Both the position numbers and the translations under genes were made by a program. 64,000 nucleotides of DNA from Chitinophaga sp. YR573 (GTDB lineage Bacteria > Bacteroidota > Bacteroidia > Chitinophagales > Chitinophagaceae): assembly GCF_900110995.1 (NCBI RefSeq), contig NZ_FOJF01000002.1:992001-1056000 (forward strand). The letters run 5' to 3'. The stretch's first letter is position 1, and the number at the start of each line of letters is the position of its first letter. The notes below the pieces were generated by a model. It was not told where the DNA came from. It was given only the letters and a program-made list of their open reading frames with translations, and ran no database searches. Shown here one piece after another: positions 41,030 to 49,958 of the stretch.

Positions 41030-41050
41030 GGGGTGTTTTCGCAACACCCC
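41030..41050 (-). other. Hairpin abutting the YCF48-like stop codon
   Basis: GGGGTGTT (41030-41037) and AACACCCC (41043-41050) form a perfect 8-bp stem with loop TTCGC, directly after the TAA at 41051-41053 on the minus strand. No minus-strand T-run follows, so it may protect the 3' end rather than terminate. Confidence 0.55.
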
Positions 41051-42061
41051 TTACTTTTTCCCGGTAGCAACGGCCTCTGCTATTCTGGCTCTTCCTGCCA
41101 GCCACACCTTACCATTATAAGTAGTGATCACATTAAATCCCACTTCACTGATTTTCTTCCAGTGTAAGCCGCCATCTTCAGAAAGATCTGTACCGGAAGG
41201 ACCTGTTGCAATCAGTATTTCAGACGTTATATATTTCACGCAGGACCTGTATCCGCATGGCGGCAGCAAAGGTTTTTTCCAGTGGAGGCCACCGTCTGTT
41301 GTCAGTAAACAATTATCAGTAGTTAATGTATCATTCATGTAGTCTCCGCCTACTGCTACTCCTTTTAACTGGTTATAAAATGCTACGGAAAAAGCGCCGG
41401 TGCCCGAACGACCCTGTATCATAGACCAGTTAACAGGTTTTTCTCCTTTGAAAAAACGACTGGCAGTACCACCTGTAACAAAGCAGGCTGTACCATCCGG
41501 CAGGGTAGTGATACTGGAATTACTGGCAGCGAAAATTGCTTCTCCTTCTTTTGCAACAGGTTGCTGCTTAGCCTGTTGCCACGATAATCCGCCATCATGT
41601 GTTGTGATAATGGTGAATTTCCCATTCAGGGGATCACCAATAGCCATCCCTTCCCTGGCATTTTTGAAGGTCATACCATCAAAGAAAATTCCTTTTGTAT
41701 CGTTGTGATAAACTGTTTGCCAGGTTTTGCCAGCGTTGGTAGTCAATACGATAGATGCAGGTTCACCCGCATTTAACAGCAGCGCCCGCTCACTGCTGAA
41801 GGCGAAAATAGTACGCCAGTCGAGGGTATCATAACCAGGTACGCTGATCCATTTCCAGTCTTTACCACCGTTTGTGGTGATCCCGACTTTTCCTTCTGTT
41901 CCGGACACCCATACTGTGGAATCGTTTACAACGCTCATACCACGAATACTCTTAATAGGAGGGTTTTCCAGCATGTGTATAGAGTAGGTATTCTGTGCAA
42001 TAGCATGTGTAATGAACAGGAAAAAAGCGATGGTAAAAAACAGATAATTTCTTTTATACAT
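41051..42061 (-). CDS. Secreted YCF48/BNR-type beta-propeller protein
   Basis: This 336-residue protein has a signal peptide (to AIAQ, about residue 23). It is built of propeller blades with Asp-box-like motifs (TTNGGKDWKWI, TTNAGKTWQTV, THDGGLSWQQ, TTDGGLHWKKP, SEDGGLHWKKI). This is the fold of YCF48/HCF136 and sialidase-like propellers. In Bacteroidota such proteins are commonly called photosystem II stability-like or oxidoreductase, but no photosynthetic role is implied. It probably acts in the periplasm or at the surface, with binding function unknown. It is divergent from the sensor kinase at 42.2 kb. Confidence 0.85.
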   Translation of the reverse strand: MYKRNYLFFTIAFFLFITHAIAQNTYSIHMLENPPIKSIRGMSVVNDSTVWVSGTEGKVGITTNGGKDWKWISVPGYDTLDWRTIFAFSSERALLLNAGEPASIVLTTNAGKTWQTVYHNDTKGIFFDGMTFKNAREGMAIGDPLNGKFTIITTHDGGLSWQQAKQQPVAKEGEAIFAASNSSITTLPDGTACFVTGGTASRFFKGEKPVNWSMIQGRSGTGAFSVAFYNQLKGVAVGGDYMNDTLTTDNCLLTTDGGLHWKKPLLPPCGYRSCVKYITSEILIATGPSGTDLSEDGGLHWKKISEVGFNVITTYNGKVWLAGRARIAEAVATGKK

Positions 42062-42213
42062 GTTTTTGTGATAATTTATGGTTAAGTTGTATGGGAAGAA
42101 AATTACAAAATCATTCGAAAGTGTGCCGTAGATTTATATATTTGCAAGCACTGCGTTTTTTTCGGACTCAGTTTATACTAATTACTAACCTCTATTATAA
42201 TACTATTTAATCA

Positions 42214-45200
42214 TTGCAATCGTCGGCGCAGATAACGAGAATTATATTATTATCTTTCCTATGCACCCTATCACTAACTGTGTTGCATGCACAGGAAAAG
42301 CCCTACATCTTCGACTCATATGGAGTAAATGAAGGACTTTCCCAAAATTCTGTGTATGACATCCTGGAAGATAACCAGGGGTTTATGTGGATAGCTACGC
42401 ATGATGGAGTGAACAGGTTTGATGGTTACGTGTTTAATGAGTATCGCTTTAATCCCAGTTTACAGTCTATTGACGGGCATGGAAAGGGCAACCTGGGCGT
42501 TCGGTCCAATACCGGGGGAAGAGCCCTTATTAACCGCTTTGAGCTAAAAGGTTATAAAGGATATTCCCTGTACCGGAACTGCCGTCGTCAGCTGATCCTC
42601 ACACATAACTACGGCATCAGTGTATATGACGAGTATAAAAACTCCTTCGAGAAAACAAAACTGGAAGATACTTTATGGGCCAATAATGCAGAACGTGACA
42701 GTGGTATTAAGTTCCGCATTCTGGGAGAGGATACTGTAGCTCATCTGCTGTGGGTATGGCGCCCGATGAAGGGATTATATGTGGTGAATGATTCCACGTA
42801 TGCCATCAGGCGGGTGATCATGTATCCGCCGGCTATGACCCGCAAAGGACTGGTAGCACAGGCGGTGATGAAAGATGAAAATACTATCTGGATGAATTTT
42901 GAGCCGGGCGAACTGCATGCGATGGATACCAAAACATTGCGCCTCACTACTTACTGCCTGCCAGGTATCACTACACACCCTGTAATACGCAACCTTAACA
43001 AAGACTCCCTGATCATTGCCAGCAAAGGGCATATCATCATCTTCAATAAAAAACTGAATAAATACACAGACCTTCCCTTTGATCAGCAAAAAGAACAGGA
43101 TGTCACTTTTGTGCCTTTATGCATGGAGCAGGACCATAACGGCAATGTGTGGATAGGAGGGAATAATGGCGTGATCGTGTATAATGTGCGCAGGAATGAG
43201 ATCGTTAATCATATTGTAAGTTTCAACGGCTCTGAAGCACGTTCGTGGAATATTGTCACCTATCTGTACCGCGATGCTGCGGACAATATGTGGGTAGGTA
43301 CTGATGGTGATGGTATCAAAAAATACTCTCCCAACAAAAAGGTATTTAACCTGTACCGCTCTCCTTTTACCACACACAACATGGTGCGTTCTGTTTACAA
43401 ACATGACGACGGCAAACTGTATGTGGGACTGATGAATGACGGGCTGGATATTTATGAAAAAGGTGGTAAGTTCCTGGAACGTTTACCGAATGAAGAAAGA
43501 CCTACACCTTTTCCCGGGGCTAACCTGAATGCTATCTGCCGGGAAGACTTTGAACATCTCTGGTTTCATTTCACAGATATGTCCATAGGGTTGTTTAATG
43601 TACATACGCGTAAGTTTGATGACCTCACAAAGATTGTAAAGGCATTGGGAATGCCCAGGCAGGAAGATAATTATCCATTCCTGTTCAAGCGTACCAGTGG
43701 CGAAGTATATTTTAACTATGGCTGTTATCTGCTGCAGATTATTCCATCAGAAAAAAACTACCAGGTAGCCATTGTACATGAATTCCCTGATGAAACACTG
43801 ACCAGCTATTACGAGGATTTTCTGGGTAATAAATATGTGGGTACCAAGAGTGCTGTATATGTTAACAGAGTGAGCAGTTCCCGCTGGGAAATGATTACGT
43901 TACCACCTGGTACTATTGTAAAATCTATCAATAAGAATGCAAGTAAAAGATTGTTATTAGCTACATCCAAAGGGTTGTTCGTGATGGGTGAAAATAATCA
44001 CATTCTCAAGCATTACAATAGCTACGATTATCCTTCTCTCATCAATGATTATTTCTACGGTGTATTACTGGATGATAAGGATAGAATATGGGTAAGTCAT
44101 AATAAAGGATTATCCCAGATCAATCCTGTAGATGATGAAATTACTACGTTTAATTATGAAGATGGATTACAGTCAAACGAGTTTAATACAGGCGCATTTT
44201 TCAAATCATTAGATGGTGAATTGTTCTTTGGTGGTGTACGTGGTGTGAATGGTTTTTATCCGAAGGATTTTAAAAATAATCCTTCTAAACCAAAGGTGGT
44301 TATCATGAGGATGGAAGTGCTGGATAAACCTTATGAATCTGATACCGCTTTATCTTTATTAAAAAGAATAGAACTCCCTTATAATCATAATACGATCGCG
44401 ATAGAGTTTGTACCACTGGAGTTTACGAACCCATTGAAAAATAAGGTGCAGTACAAACTGGATGGAGCGGATGAAGACTGGGTACAGGCGGGTGCTTTCC
44501 GTATGGCACGTTATACGAATCTGCGTCCTGGTACTTATACTTTTAATGTACGGGCATCGAATAATGATGATATCTGGAATTCAACACCTACTACTTTAGA
44601 GATTGTCATAAAGATACCTTTCTGGCAATCATTATGGTTCCGTTTTCTCCTGTTATTATTGTTGCTGGGAGTAGCCTATTATTTCTCTACTTTATACCTG
44701 GATTATAAGATCCGTCATGAGAAACTGAAGCTGGAAAAAGAACAGGCGGTAGACCAGGAAAGGGCGCGTATTTCCAGTGATATGCATGACGACTTAGGTT
44801 CAGGATTATCTACAATCCGTTTGCTGAGTGAGATCGCCAAACGCAAGTTGCAGGATACTTCCCAGACGAAAGAACTGGAACGTATTTCTGAAGCAGCAGG
44901 AGAGCTGGTAGATAAAATGAGTGAGATTATCTGGGCGATGAATTCTTCGAATGATTCACTGGAAAACCTGATCGCTTATATGCGCAGTTTTGCCGCAGAT
45001 TTCCTGGAACATGCGAATATAAAACACCAGTTTTTTATTCCTGAAAATATCCCTAATATTAAATTAAGCGGAGGTACCAGGCGAAATATCTATCTGGCTG
45101 TAAAAGAATCATTGCATAATGTTGTAAAACATTCCAAAGCAACAGAAGTCGTGATACAGATAGAGATGCATGAAAACATGACTATCTTATTGAAAGACAA

Positions 45201-45345
45201 TGGTAAAGGTTTTGATCAGGAAAAAGTTAGATTGTTCGGAAACGGTTTAAAGAATATACAAAAGAGAATGGAGTCTGTTGGAGGGCATGCAGAGATCACT
45301 TCTCATAACGGCACGATAGTTTTACTAGACATACCACTAAATTAG
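42214..45345 (+). CDS. Propeller-type sensor histidine kinase (two-component regulator propeller, LuxR-type partner)
   Basis: This 1043-residue membrane sensor has a signal peptide or anchor, then a periplasmic array of Reg_prop blades (GLSQNSVYDILEDNQGFMWIATHDGVNRFDG and relatives, about 30-700). A Y_Y_Y domain (about 720-800) and one membrane span near 810-828 follow. The cytoplasmic kinase has a HisKA_3 dimerisation helix with phospho-acceptor His858 (ISSDMHDDLGSG) and a HATPase (N-box near 966, then DNGKGFD and NGLKNIQKRM). It has no receiver or AraC domain, unlike the sensor at 52.6 kb. Translation probably starts at TTG 42214, just after an in-frame stop. The cognate regulator gene follows 70 bp downstream. 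Confidence 0.92.
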   Translation: MQSSAQITRIILLSFLCTLSLTVLHAQEKPYIFDSYGVNEGLSQNSVYDILEDNQGFMWIATHDGVNRFDGYVFNEYRFNPSLQSIDGHGKGNLGVRSNTGGRALINRFELKGYKGYSLYRNCRRQLILTHNYGISVYDEYKNSFEKTKLEDTLWANNAERDSGIKFRILGEDTVAHLLWVWRPMKGLYVVNDSTYAIRRVIMYPPAMTRKGLVAQAVMKDENTIWMNFEPGELHAMDTKTLRLTTYCLPGITTHPVIRNLNKDSLIIASKGHIIIFNKKLNKYTDLPFDQQKEQDVTFVPLCMEQDHNGNVWIGGNNGVIVYNVRRNEIVNHIVSFNGSEARSWNIVTYLYRDAADNMWVGTDGDGIKKYSPNKKVFNLYRSPFTTHNMVRSVYKHDDGKLYVGLMNDGLDIYEKGGKFLERLPNEERPTPFPGANLNAICREDFEHLWFHFTDMSIGLFNVHTRKFDDLTKIVKALGMPRQEDNYPFLFKRTSGEVYFNYGCYLLQIIPSEKNYQVAIVHEFPDETLTSYYEDFLGNKYVGTKSAVYVNRVSSSRWEMITLPPGTIVKSINKNASKRLLLATSKGLFVMGENNHILKHYNSYDYPSLINDYFYGVLLDDKDRIWVSHNKGLSQINPVDDEITTFNYEDGLQSNEFNTGAFFKSLDGELFFGGVRGVNGFYPKDFKNNPSKPKVVIMRMEVLDKPYESDTALSLLKRIELPYNHNTIAIEFVPLEFTNPLKNKVQYKLDGADEDWVQAGAFRMARYTNLRPGTYTFNVRASNNDDIWNSTPTTLEIVIKIPFWQSLWFRFLLLLLLLGVAYYFSTLYLDYKIRHEKLKLEKEQAVDQERARISSDMHDDLGSGLSTIRLLSEIAKRKLQDTSQTKELERISEAAGELVDKMSEIIWAMNSSNDSLENLIAYMRSFAADFLEHANIKHQFFIPENIPNIKLSGGTRRNIYLAVKESLHNVVKHSKATEVVIQIEMHENMTILLKDNGKGFDQEKVRLFGNGLKNIQKRMESVGGHAEITSHNGTIVLLDIPLN

Positions 45346-45415
45346 TATAGATTTGTGCAATAACATGGATGTGTTATTGTGAGAGCCTAAATAATAACAA
45401 TACAACTGATACAAA

Positions 45416-46081
45416 ATGACTGTATACTCAAAAAAGAAGCAGGATAACATGGATATCATTGCTGTAGCAATTGTGGAAGACAACTATGATATCCGTACAG
45501 CCATGGAGTTATTAATTAATGGCTCAGATGGATATGCATGTATCGGTGCCTTCAACAATGGAGAAACGGCAGTAGAACAAATTCCCAGCTTATTACCCAA
45601 TGTAGTACTGATGGATTTCAATCTGCCGGGCGGAATGAATGGTATTCAATGTATTGCGAAATTAAAGGGCGAATTCCCGGACATGCATTTTATGATGCTG
45701 ACAGTGTATGAAGATGATGATAAGATCTTTCAGGCACTGGAAGCCGGCGCGAGTGGGTATATCCTGAAGAAAACCCCTCCGGGTGAGTTACTGGAAGCTA
45801 TCCGTGATGTACATGAAGGAGGTTCTCCCATGAGTTCACAGATTGCCAGAAGGGTAGTGGCCTATTTCCAGAAACAGGCAAAGCCTAATCCGGCACTGGA
45901 AGCACTGACTTCCCGTGAAAAGGAAATCCTGGACCAGTTATCTAAAGGTTTCCTGTATAAAGAGATTGCCAGCAACCTGTTCATCAGTATTGAAACAGTA
46001 AGAAGGCATGTACATAACATCTATGAGAAACTGCATGTACGCAGCCGTACGGATGCTGTAAATAAATATTACAATAGATAA
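45416..46081 (+). CDS. Response regulator, NarL/LuxR type
   Basis: This 221-residue regulator has an N-terminal receiver domain with acidic pocket (IVEDN) and phospho-acceptor Asp67 (VVLMDFNLPGG). The conserved Thr/Lys ends are LTVYEDDD and LKKTPPGEL. A C-terminal LuxR-type helix-turn-helix follows (LTSREKEILDQLSKG, IASNLFISIETVRRHVHNIYEKL, about 155-215). It is the evident partner of the kinase gene just upstream. An alternative start is the ATG 11 codons on (MDIIAVAIVEDN). Targets are unknown; a strong bidirectional terminator follows. Confidence 0.93.
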   Translation: MTVYSKKKQDNMDIIAVAIVEDNYDIRTAMELLINGSDGYACIGAFNNGETAVEQIPSLLPNVVLMDFNLPGGMNGIQCIAKLKGEFPDMHFMMLTVYEDDDKIFQALEAGASGYILKKTPPGELLEAIRDVHEGGSPMSSQIARRVVAYFQKQAKPNPALEALTSREKEILDQLSKGFLYKEIASNLFISIETVRRHVHNIYEKLHVRSRTDAVNKYYNR

Positions 46082-46095
46082 TACTTTTATATTTG

Positions 46096-46139
46096 AAAAA
46101 AAACGACTCCGTAGATCATCTACGGAGTCGTTTTTTTTG
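46096..46139. terminator. Bidirectional intrinsic terminator
   Basis: CGACTCCGTAGA (46104-46115) and TCTACGGAGTCG (46119-46130) form a perfect 12-bp stem with loop TCA, an A-run on the left and a T-run on the right. It can end the regulator transcript from the left and the small-gene pair from the right. Confidence 0.92.
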
Positions 46140-46204
46140 CATAAAAAAGAGAGCAAGGACACTTTCTGCCTTTGCTCCCCGATCAAAAGGTTGTTGTACT
46201 GTGA

Positions 46205-46321
46205 TTAGCTTCTCACTTTAGCTGTGCGTAAATTCTGATAAGATTTATGCAACAGGTGAGCAACTAATACCATTGAGGCAATCAGCAGACAAGCCAGCTT
46301 GAATAATAGACTGGTTTTCAT
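46205..46321 (-). CDS. Small single-span membrane protein, 38 residues (second of a pair)
   Basis: The minus strand from the ATG at 46319-46321 to the TAA at 46205-46207 encodes 38 residues. MKTSLLFK is followed by a hydrophobic span (LACLLIASMVLVAHLL) and a basic tail HKSYQNLRTAKVRS. It follows the 51-residue gene by 32 bp on the same strand and shares its MKT(S/T) start and single-span layout. It ends 75 bp before the shared terminator. I do not recognise a family. Coding potential rests on the clean layout and operon position. Confidence 0.5.
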   Translation of the reverse strand: MKTSLLFKLACLLIASMVLVAHLLHKSYQNLRTAKVRS

Positions 46322-46353
46322 AGGGATAGAATATCTTAGTTAAGGAATGTTGT

Positions 46354-46509
46354 TTAGCGCATCATCTGCCAGGAGTCAAACTTCTGTAGCAATCTGATGA
46401 ACGTACTACTAAGCCTGTTTAATGAGCGTTGCTCTTTTTTAACCAGGAAAGTAATGGCAAGTACTATTAAAAGTACGCATGATAGTAGGATAAAACTTGT
46501 TGTTTTCAT
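46354..46509 (-). CDS. Small single-span membrane protein, 51 residues (first of a pair)
   Basis: The minus strand from the ATG at 46507-46509 to the TAA at 46354-46356 encodes 51 residues. MKTTS is followed by a strong span (FILLSCVLLIVLAITFLV), then a basic, amphipathic cytoplasmic-type tail (KKEQRSLNRLSSTFIRLLQKFDSWQMMR) that could form a helix. A TATATTTA box about 38-46 bp upstream resembles a -7 element. It is transcribed towards the 38-residue gene. The function is unknown. Confidence 0.5.
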   Translation of the reverse strand: MKTTSFILLSCVLLIVLAITFLVKKEQRSLNRLSSTFIRLLQKFDSWQMMR

Positions 46510-46711
46510 AGTTTAGGACATAGGTGTTAGCGACAAGACGATTGATTGTAAATATAAAAGATTTAGTTATATAATGTTAATAATGTGAATAACTTTTGTG
46601 AATAAATTTTTCTGTTATTTAAACAATATTTTATTCATGGTTTTCAAGTATGTTTTATTGATTGGTAATGAATTGTTTTTCATTAAATTAAGCATAGTGT
46701 ATAAATTCTAC
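46510..46711. other. AT-rich intergenic region upstream of parE
   Basis: No gene is seen in this stretch of about 200 bp. It is very AT-rich with several poly-T tracts. It should contain the promoter of the small-protein pair (minus strand) on its left and regulatory space for parE on its right. I found no repeats or structured RNA in it. Confidence 0.5.
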
Positions 46712-46742
46712 TTGGGATGATACAATGAAACCTGTATTTTTG
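46712..46742 (+). promoter_or_regulatory. Promoter of the parE-parC operon
   Basis: TTG at 46712-46714, 20 bp, then TATTTTTG at 46735-46742 (exact -7 box). The ATG is at 46837, so the leader is about 88 nt. Confidence 0.65.
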
Positions 46743-46836
46743 CCAGCAACCGGATTTTGCTAAAAGATTTAGTAATATTGCTACCCGGAAGGGATGCCCC
46801 GACTTTTAAACAGTAAATTGGAATTTCTATATAATT

Positions 46837-48729
46837 ATGGCTAGTACAGATAAGAAAGAACTTTTTGCCGCTGCCTATAACGAAGACTCAATCCGGTCGC
46901 TGGACTGGCGGGAACATATCAGACTTCGCCCCGGTATGTACATTGGTAAATTGGGAGATGGTTCCAGTATGGACGATGGTATCTACATCCTTTTAAAAGA
47001 GGTGGTAGATAACTGTATTGATGAACATACCATGGGATATGGGAAACAGGTGGAAATAAAGGTAACAGAACATAATGTTACCATCCGTGACTTTGGTCGT
47101 GGTATTCCCCTTGGTAAGGTCGTGGATGTAGTGAGTAAGATCAATACAGGTGCGAAGTACGACAGTAAAGCGTTCCAGAAGTCAGTGGGATTGAACGGTG
47201 TGGGTACCAAGGCGGTAAACGCACTGGCCAGCTATTTTAAAGTAGAGTCTTTCCGTGATGGCCGTACCAAAGTAGCCGAATTCGAACGCGGTGTACTGGT
47301 AAAAGAACATAAAGAAGCCCCTACCAAAGAACCGAATGGTACGCTGGTCACCTTTGTACCGGATGATACCGTTTTCAGGAACTACCGTTATATTCCCGAA
47401 TTTCTGGAAAACCAGATCTGGAACTATTGTTTCCTGAATGCCGGTTTAACTGTCAATTTCAACGATAAGAAATATATCTCCAAAAATGGTCTGCTGGACT
47501 TATTACAGCGTAAGACCAACGAAGATGAGCTGCGTTACCCTATTATCCACCTGAGAGGGGAAGATATAGAAGTAGCTATCACACATGAGAACTCTTACGG
47601 GGAAGAATATTATTCCTTTGTGAACGGTCAGCATACTACCCAGGGTGGTACTCACCTGGCCGCCTTCCGTGAGGCATTCGTGAAAACTATACGCGAGTTT
47701 TATAAGAAAGACTACGATGCAACGGATATCCGTGCTTCCATCTGTGCTGCCGTTTCCATCAGGGTACAGGAGCCGGTGTTTGAATCGCAGACCAAGACTA
47801 AACTCGGTTCATTGGTAGTATCTGAGGATGGTCCTTCTGTAAAGGCATTCGTGCTGGACTTTATGTCCAAACACCTGAATGACTTCCTGCATAAGAATCC
47901 GACCACTTCAGAATCGCTGAAGAAACGTATTGAGCAGAGTGAACGTGAGCGTAAAGACCTGGCAGGTATCAAGAAGCTGGCGAATGAAAGAGCCAAAAAG
48001 GCGAACCTGCATAACCGTAAGCTGCGCGACTGCCGTATTCACCTGAACGAAGAGATTAGCGGGAAAGAGAAGGCGGATATGGAAACCAAGCGTTTGAATA
48101 CCACCATCTTTATCACGGAAGGGGATTCTGCCAGTGGTTCCATCACTAAATCACGAAATGTGGAAACACAGGCGGTATTTAGTTTGCGTGGTAAACCACT
48201 GAACAGCTTTGGTCTTACCAAAAAGATCGTGTACGAGAATGAAGAGTTTAACCTGTTGCAGCATGCGCTGAATATAGAAGAAGGACTGGAAGGCTTACGC
48301 TATAACAGAATTGTAGTAGCTACTGATGCCGACGTGGATGGTATGCACATCCGTTTACTGCTGCTGACTTTCTTCCTGCAGTTCTTCCCGGACCTGGTGA
48401 AGAATGGTCACCTGTACATCCTGGAAACACCATTGTTCAGGGTACGTAACAAACAGGAAACGATTTATTGCTACAGTGATGAGGAAAGACAACGTGCTAT
48501 TAAGAAACTGGGTTCCAAACCGGAGATCACACGTTTCAAAGGTTTGGGAGAGATCTCTCCCGACGAATTTGGCACCTTCATCAGTGACGATATGAAAGTA
48601 GAGCCGGTGATCCTTTCCAAGGATACACATATCCAGAAATTACTGGAGTATTACATGGGTAAGAATACACAAACCCGCCAGGAATTCATTATCGGTAACC
48701 TGCGTTATGAAAAAGATATAATAGATTAA
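46837..48729 (+). CDS. parE: DNA topoisomerase IV subunit B (type IIA, GyrB/ParE family)
   Basis: This 630-residue ATPase subunit shows the GHKL motifs RPGMYIG, EVVDNCIDEH, DFGRGIP and VGLNGVGTKAVNALS-like text. The transducer domain and the TOPRIM domain follow (EGDSASGS, ATDADVDGMHIRLLLLTFF, LYILETPLF), and the C-terminal EISPDEFG closes it. The short length, without the long GyrB insert, and linkage to a ParC-type subunit favour topoisomerase IV, which unlinks daughter chromosomes. Its stop is one base before the ATG of the DUF1835 gene, so the pair are translationally coupled. Confidence 0.92.
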   Translation: MASTDKKELFAAAYNEDSIRSLDWREHIRLRPGMYIGKLGDGSSMDDGIYILLKEVVDNCIDEHTMGYGKQVEIKVTEHNVTIRDFGRGIPLGKVVDVVSKINTGAKYDSKAFQKSVGLNGVGTKAVNALASYFKVESFRDGRTKVAEFERGVLVKEHKEAPTKEPNGTLVTFVPDDTVFRNYRYIPEFLENQIWNYCFLNAGLTVNFNDKKYISKNGLLDLLQRKTNEDELRYPIIHLRGEDIEVAITHENSYGEEYYSFVNGQHTTQGGTHLAAFREAFVKTIREFYKKDYDATDIRASICAAVSIRVQEPVFESQTKTKLGSLVVSEDGPSVKAFVLDFMSKHLNDFLHKNPTTSESLKKRIEQSERERKDLAGIKKLANERAKKANLHNRKLRDCRIHLNEEISGKEKADMETKRLNTTIFITEGDSASGSITKSRNVETQAVFSLRGKPLNSFGLTKKIVYENEEFNLLQHALNIEEGLEGLRYNRIVVATDADVDGMHIRLLLLTFFLQFFPDLVKNGHLYILETPLFRVRNKQETIYCYSDEERQRAIKKLGSKPEITRFKGLGEISPDEFGTFISDDMKVEPVILSKDTHIQKLLEYYMGKNTQTRQEFIIGNLRYEKDIID

Positions 48730-48730
48730 T

Positions 48731-49552
48731 ATGGGAGTAGTGCATATTGTATTTGGCGAGTCGTCTGTATCTGCACTCAGCGGCGCTTTTGAACTGGATG
48801 AGTTACTGAAGGGAGATGTACTTTTTTTTGAGGACGACCTGTCGGTTGGCCCCTTATTTATACTGGATACCAAAGACGGACAAGCTGCCCGCAAACAATG
48901 GTGGATGCAGTTAACAGGTGCTGTGGCGCCTGTACTGGCAGAAGGAGTGGAAGCCCCGCAGGAAGAAGATGACTTTGAAAAATTCCGTCAGCTGAAGGCA
49001 TTATTAAAAGCCGAACCTGAGCAGGAAGTATGGGTATGGGCAGGGCAGAACGCCCGCGATGTTTGCGGTTACTACTGGCTGATCAGTCAACTTTATGACT
49101 TCGCTGGCCGCATTCATATCATCTACTTGAACAACCTGCCTTTCCTGAATGAGAAAGGCGGCGTATTTTATCCTACACACCTGCATCAGATCCTGCCTAA
49201 GGAATTCCTGAAAGCAAAGAAACTGGCACGTGCGGTATCATTGGCGGAGTTTGAACTGGATGGTGATGAATGGAGCCGTATGATGAACGAGAACGCCGGT
49301 ATCCGTTTACTGGAAGGTGGTAAGAAGATCAAAGGAGAACCTACTGCTTTTTACGATAAGGAATTACTGACGCAGACAACTGCCGAATTCCAGAAGGCTT
49401 CCAAAGTAATCGGGCTGGTAACAGGTAAGCTCAAGTATCCGGTGATGGATCAGTACCTGGGCTGGCGGTTGAAAGACCTGATCAAACAGGGGAAGATAGA
49501 GAGTAAAGGTGAATTGAAGACTATCCGTGACTTTGAAGTGAAACTAATCTAA
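48731..49552 (+). CDS. DUF1835-domain protein between topoisomerase IV subunits
   Basis: This 273-residue protein has an N-terminal DUF1835-like domain (HIVFGESSVSALSGAF, DVLFFEDDLSVGPL, about 1-130) and a C-terminal part resembling DUF3658 (LAEFELDGDEWSRMMNENAGIRLLEGG, LTGKLKYPVMDQYLGWRLKDLI). It is acidic and soluble, with no signal peptide or catalytic motif I can name. It starts one base after parE and ends one base before the cupin gene. It may have a role tied to topoisomerase IV, or the grouping may be incidental. Confidence 0.85.
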   Translation: MGVVHIVFGESSVSALSGAFELDELLKGDVLFFEDDLSVGPLFILDTKDGQAARKQWWMQLTGAVAPVLAEGVEAPQEEDDFEKFRQLKALLKAEPEQEVWVWAGQNARDVCGYYWLISQLYDFAGRIHIIYLNNLPFLNEKGGVFYPTHLHQILPKEFLKAKKLARAVSLAEFELDGDEWSRMMNENAGIRLLEGGKKIKGEPTAFYDKELLTQTTAEFQKASKVIGLVTGKLKYPVMDQYLGWRLKDLIKQGKIESKGELKTIRDFEVKLI

Positions 49553-49553
49553 C

Positions 49554-49955
49554 ATGATTACAATAACACCTTTAGACCTTTGTGGGAAAGATGACAGGGG
49601 AAGTAGCTATGAGTGGTCGTCTGACGGTCGTTCCGGCAATTTTATAGTTGGTTACCGGCATGCAGGCAGCAGTAGCGGTCAGCATTATCATGAAGGTAAA
49701 AGCGATAATAAGAACCCGGAGATACTCTTCCTGTTTAGTGGAAAGGTGGCTATTCACTGGTGTGCACTGGATGGCAACAAGATAGAAACCGTGTATGCAA
49801 CAGCGCCTGCAAGGATAGAGGTACCGGCAAATGTGTGGCATCAGCTGATAGCAGAAACGGATTGCTGCTTTATAGAATTAAACTCCCTGGCGGATGTACA
49901 GAAAGATTCTGTACGCATATGGAGAGATGACTTTGAAAAGATGATCAATAAATAA
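49554..49955 (+). CDS. Small cupin-fold protein
   Basis: This 133-residue single-domain cupin has motif 1-like GQHYHEGKSDNKNPEILFLFSG (His and Glu metal-ligand positions) and motif 2-like VPANVWHQLIAET. It resembles the WbuC/RmlC-like sugar- or small-molecule-binding cupins, not a well-defined enzyme. It is soluble and has no signal peptide. It lies one base after the DUF1835 gene and three bases before parC, so all four genes are probably made from one transcript with coupled translation. Confidence 0.8.
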   Translation: MITITPLDLCGKDDRGSSYEWSSDGRSGNFIVGYRHAGSSSGQHYHEGKSDNKNPEILFLFSGKVAIHWCALDGNKIETVYATAPARIEVPANVWHQLIAETDCCFIELNSLADVQKDSVRIWRDDFEKMINK

Positions 49956-49958
49956 ATT

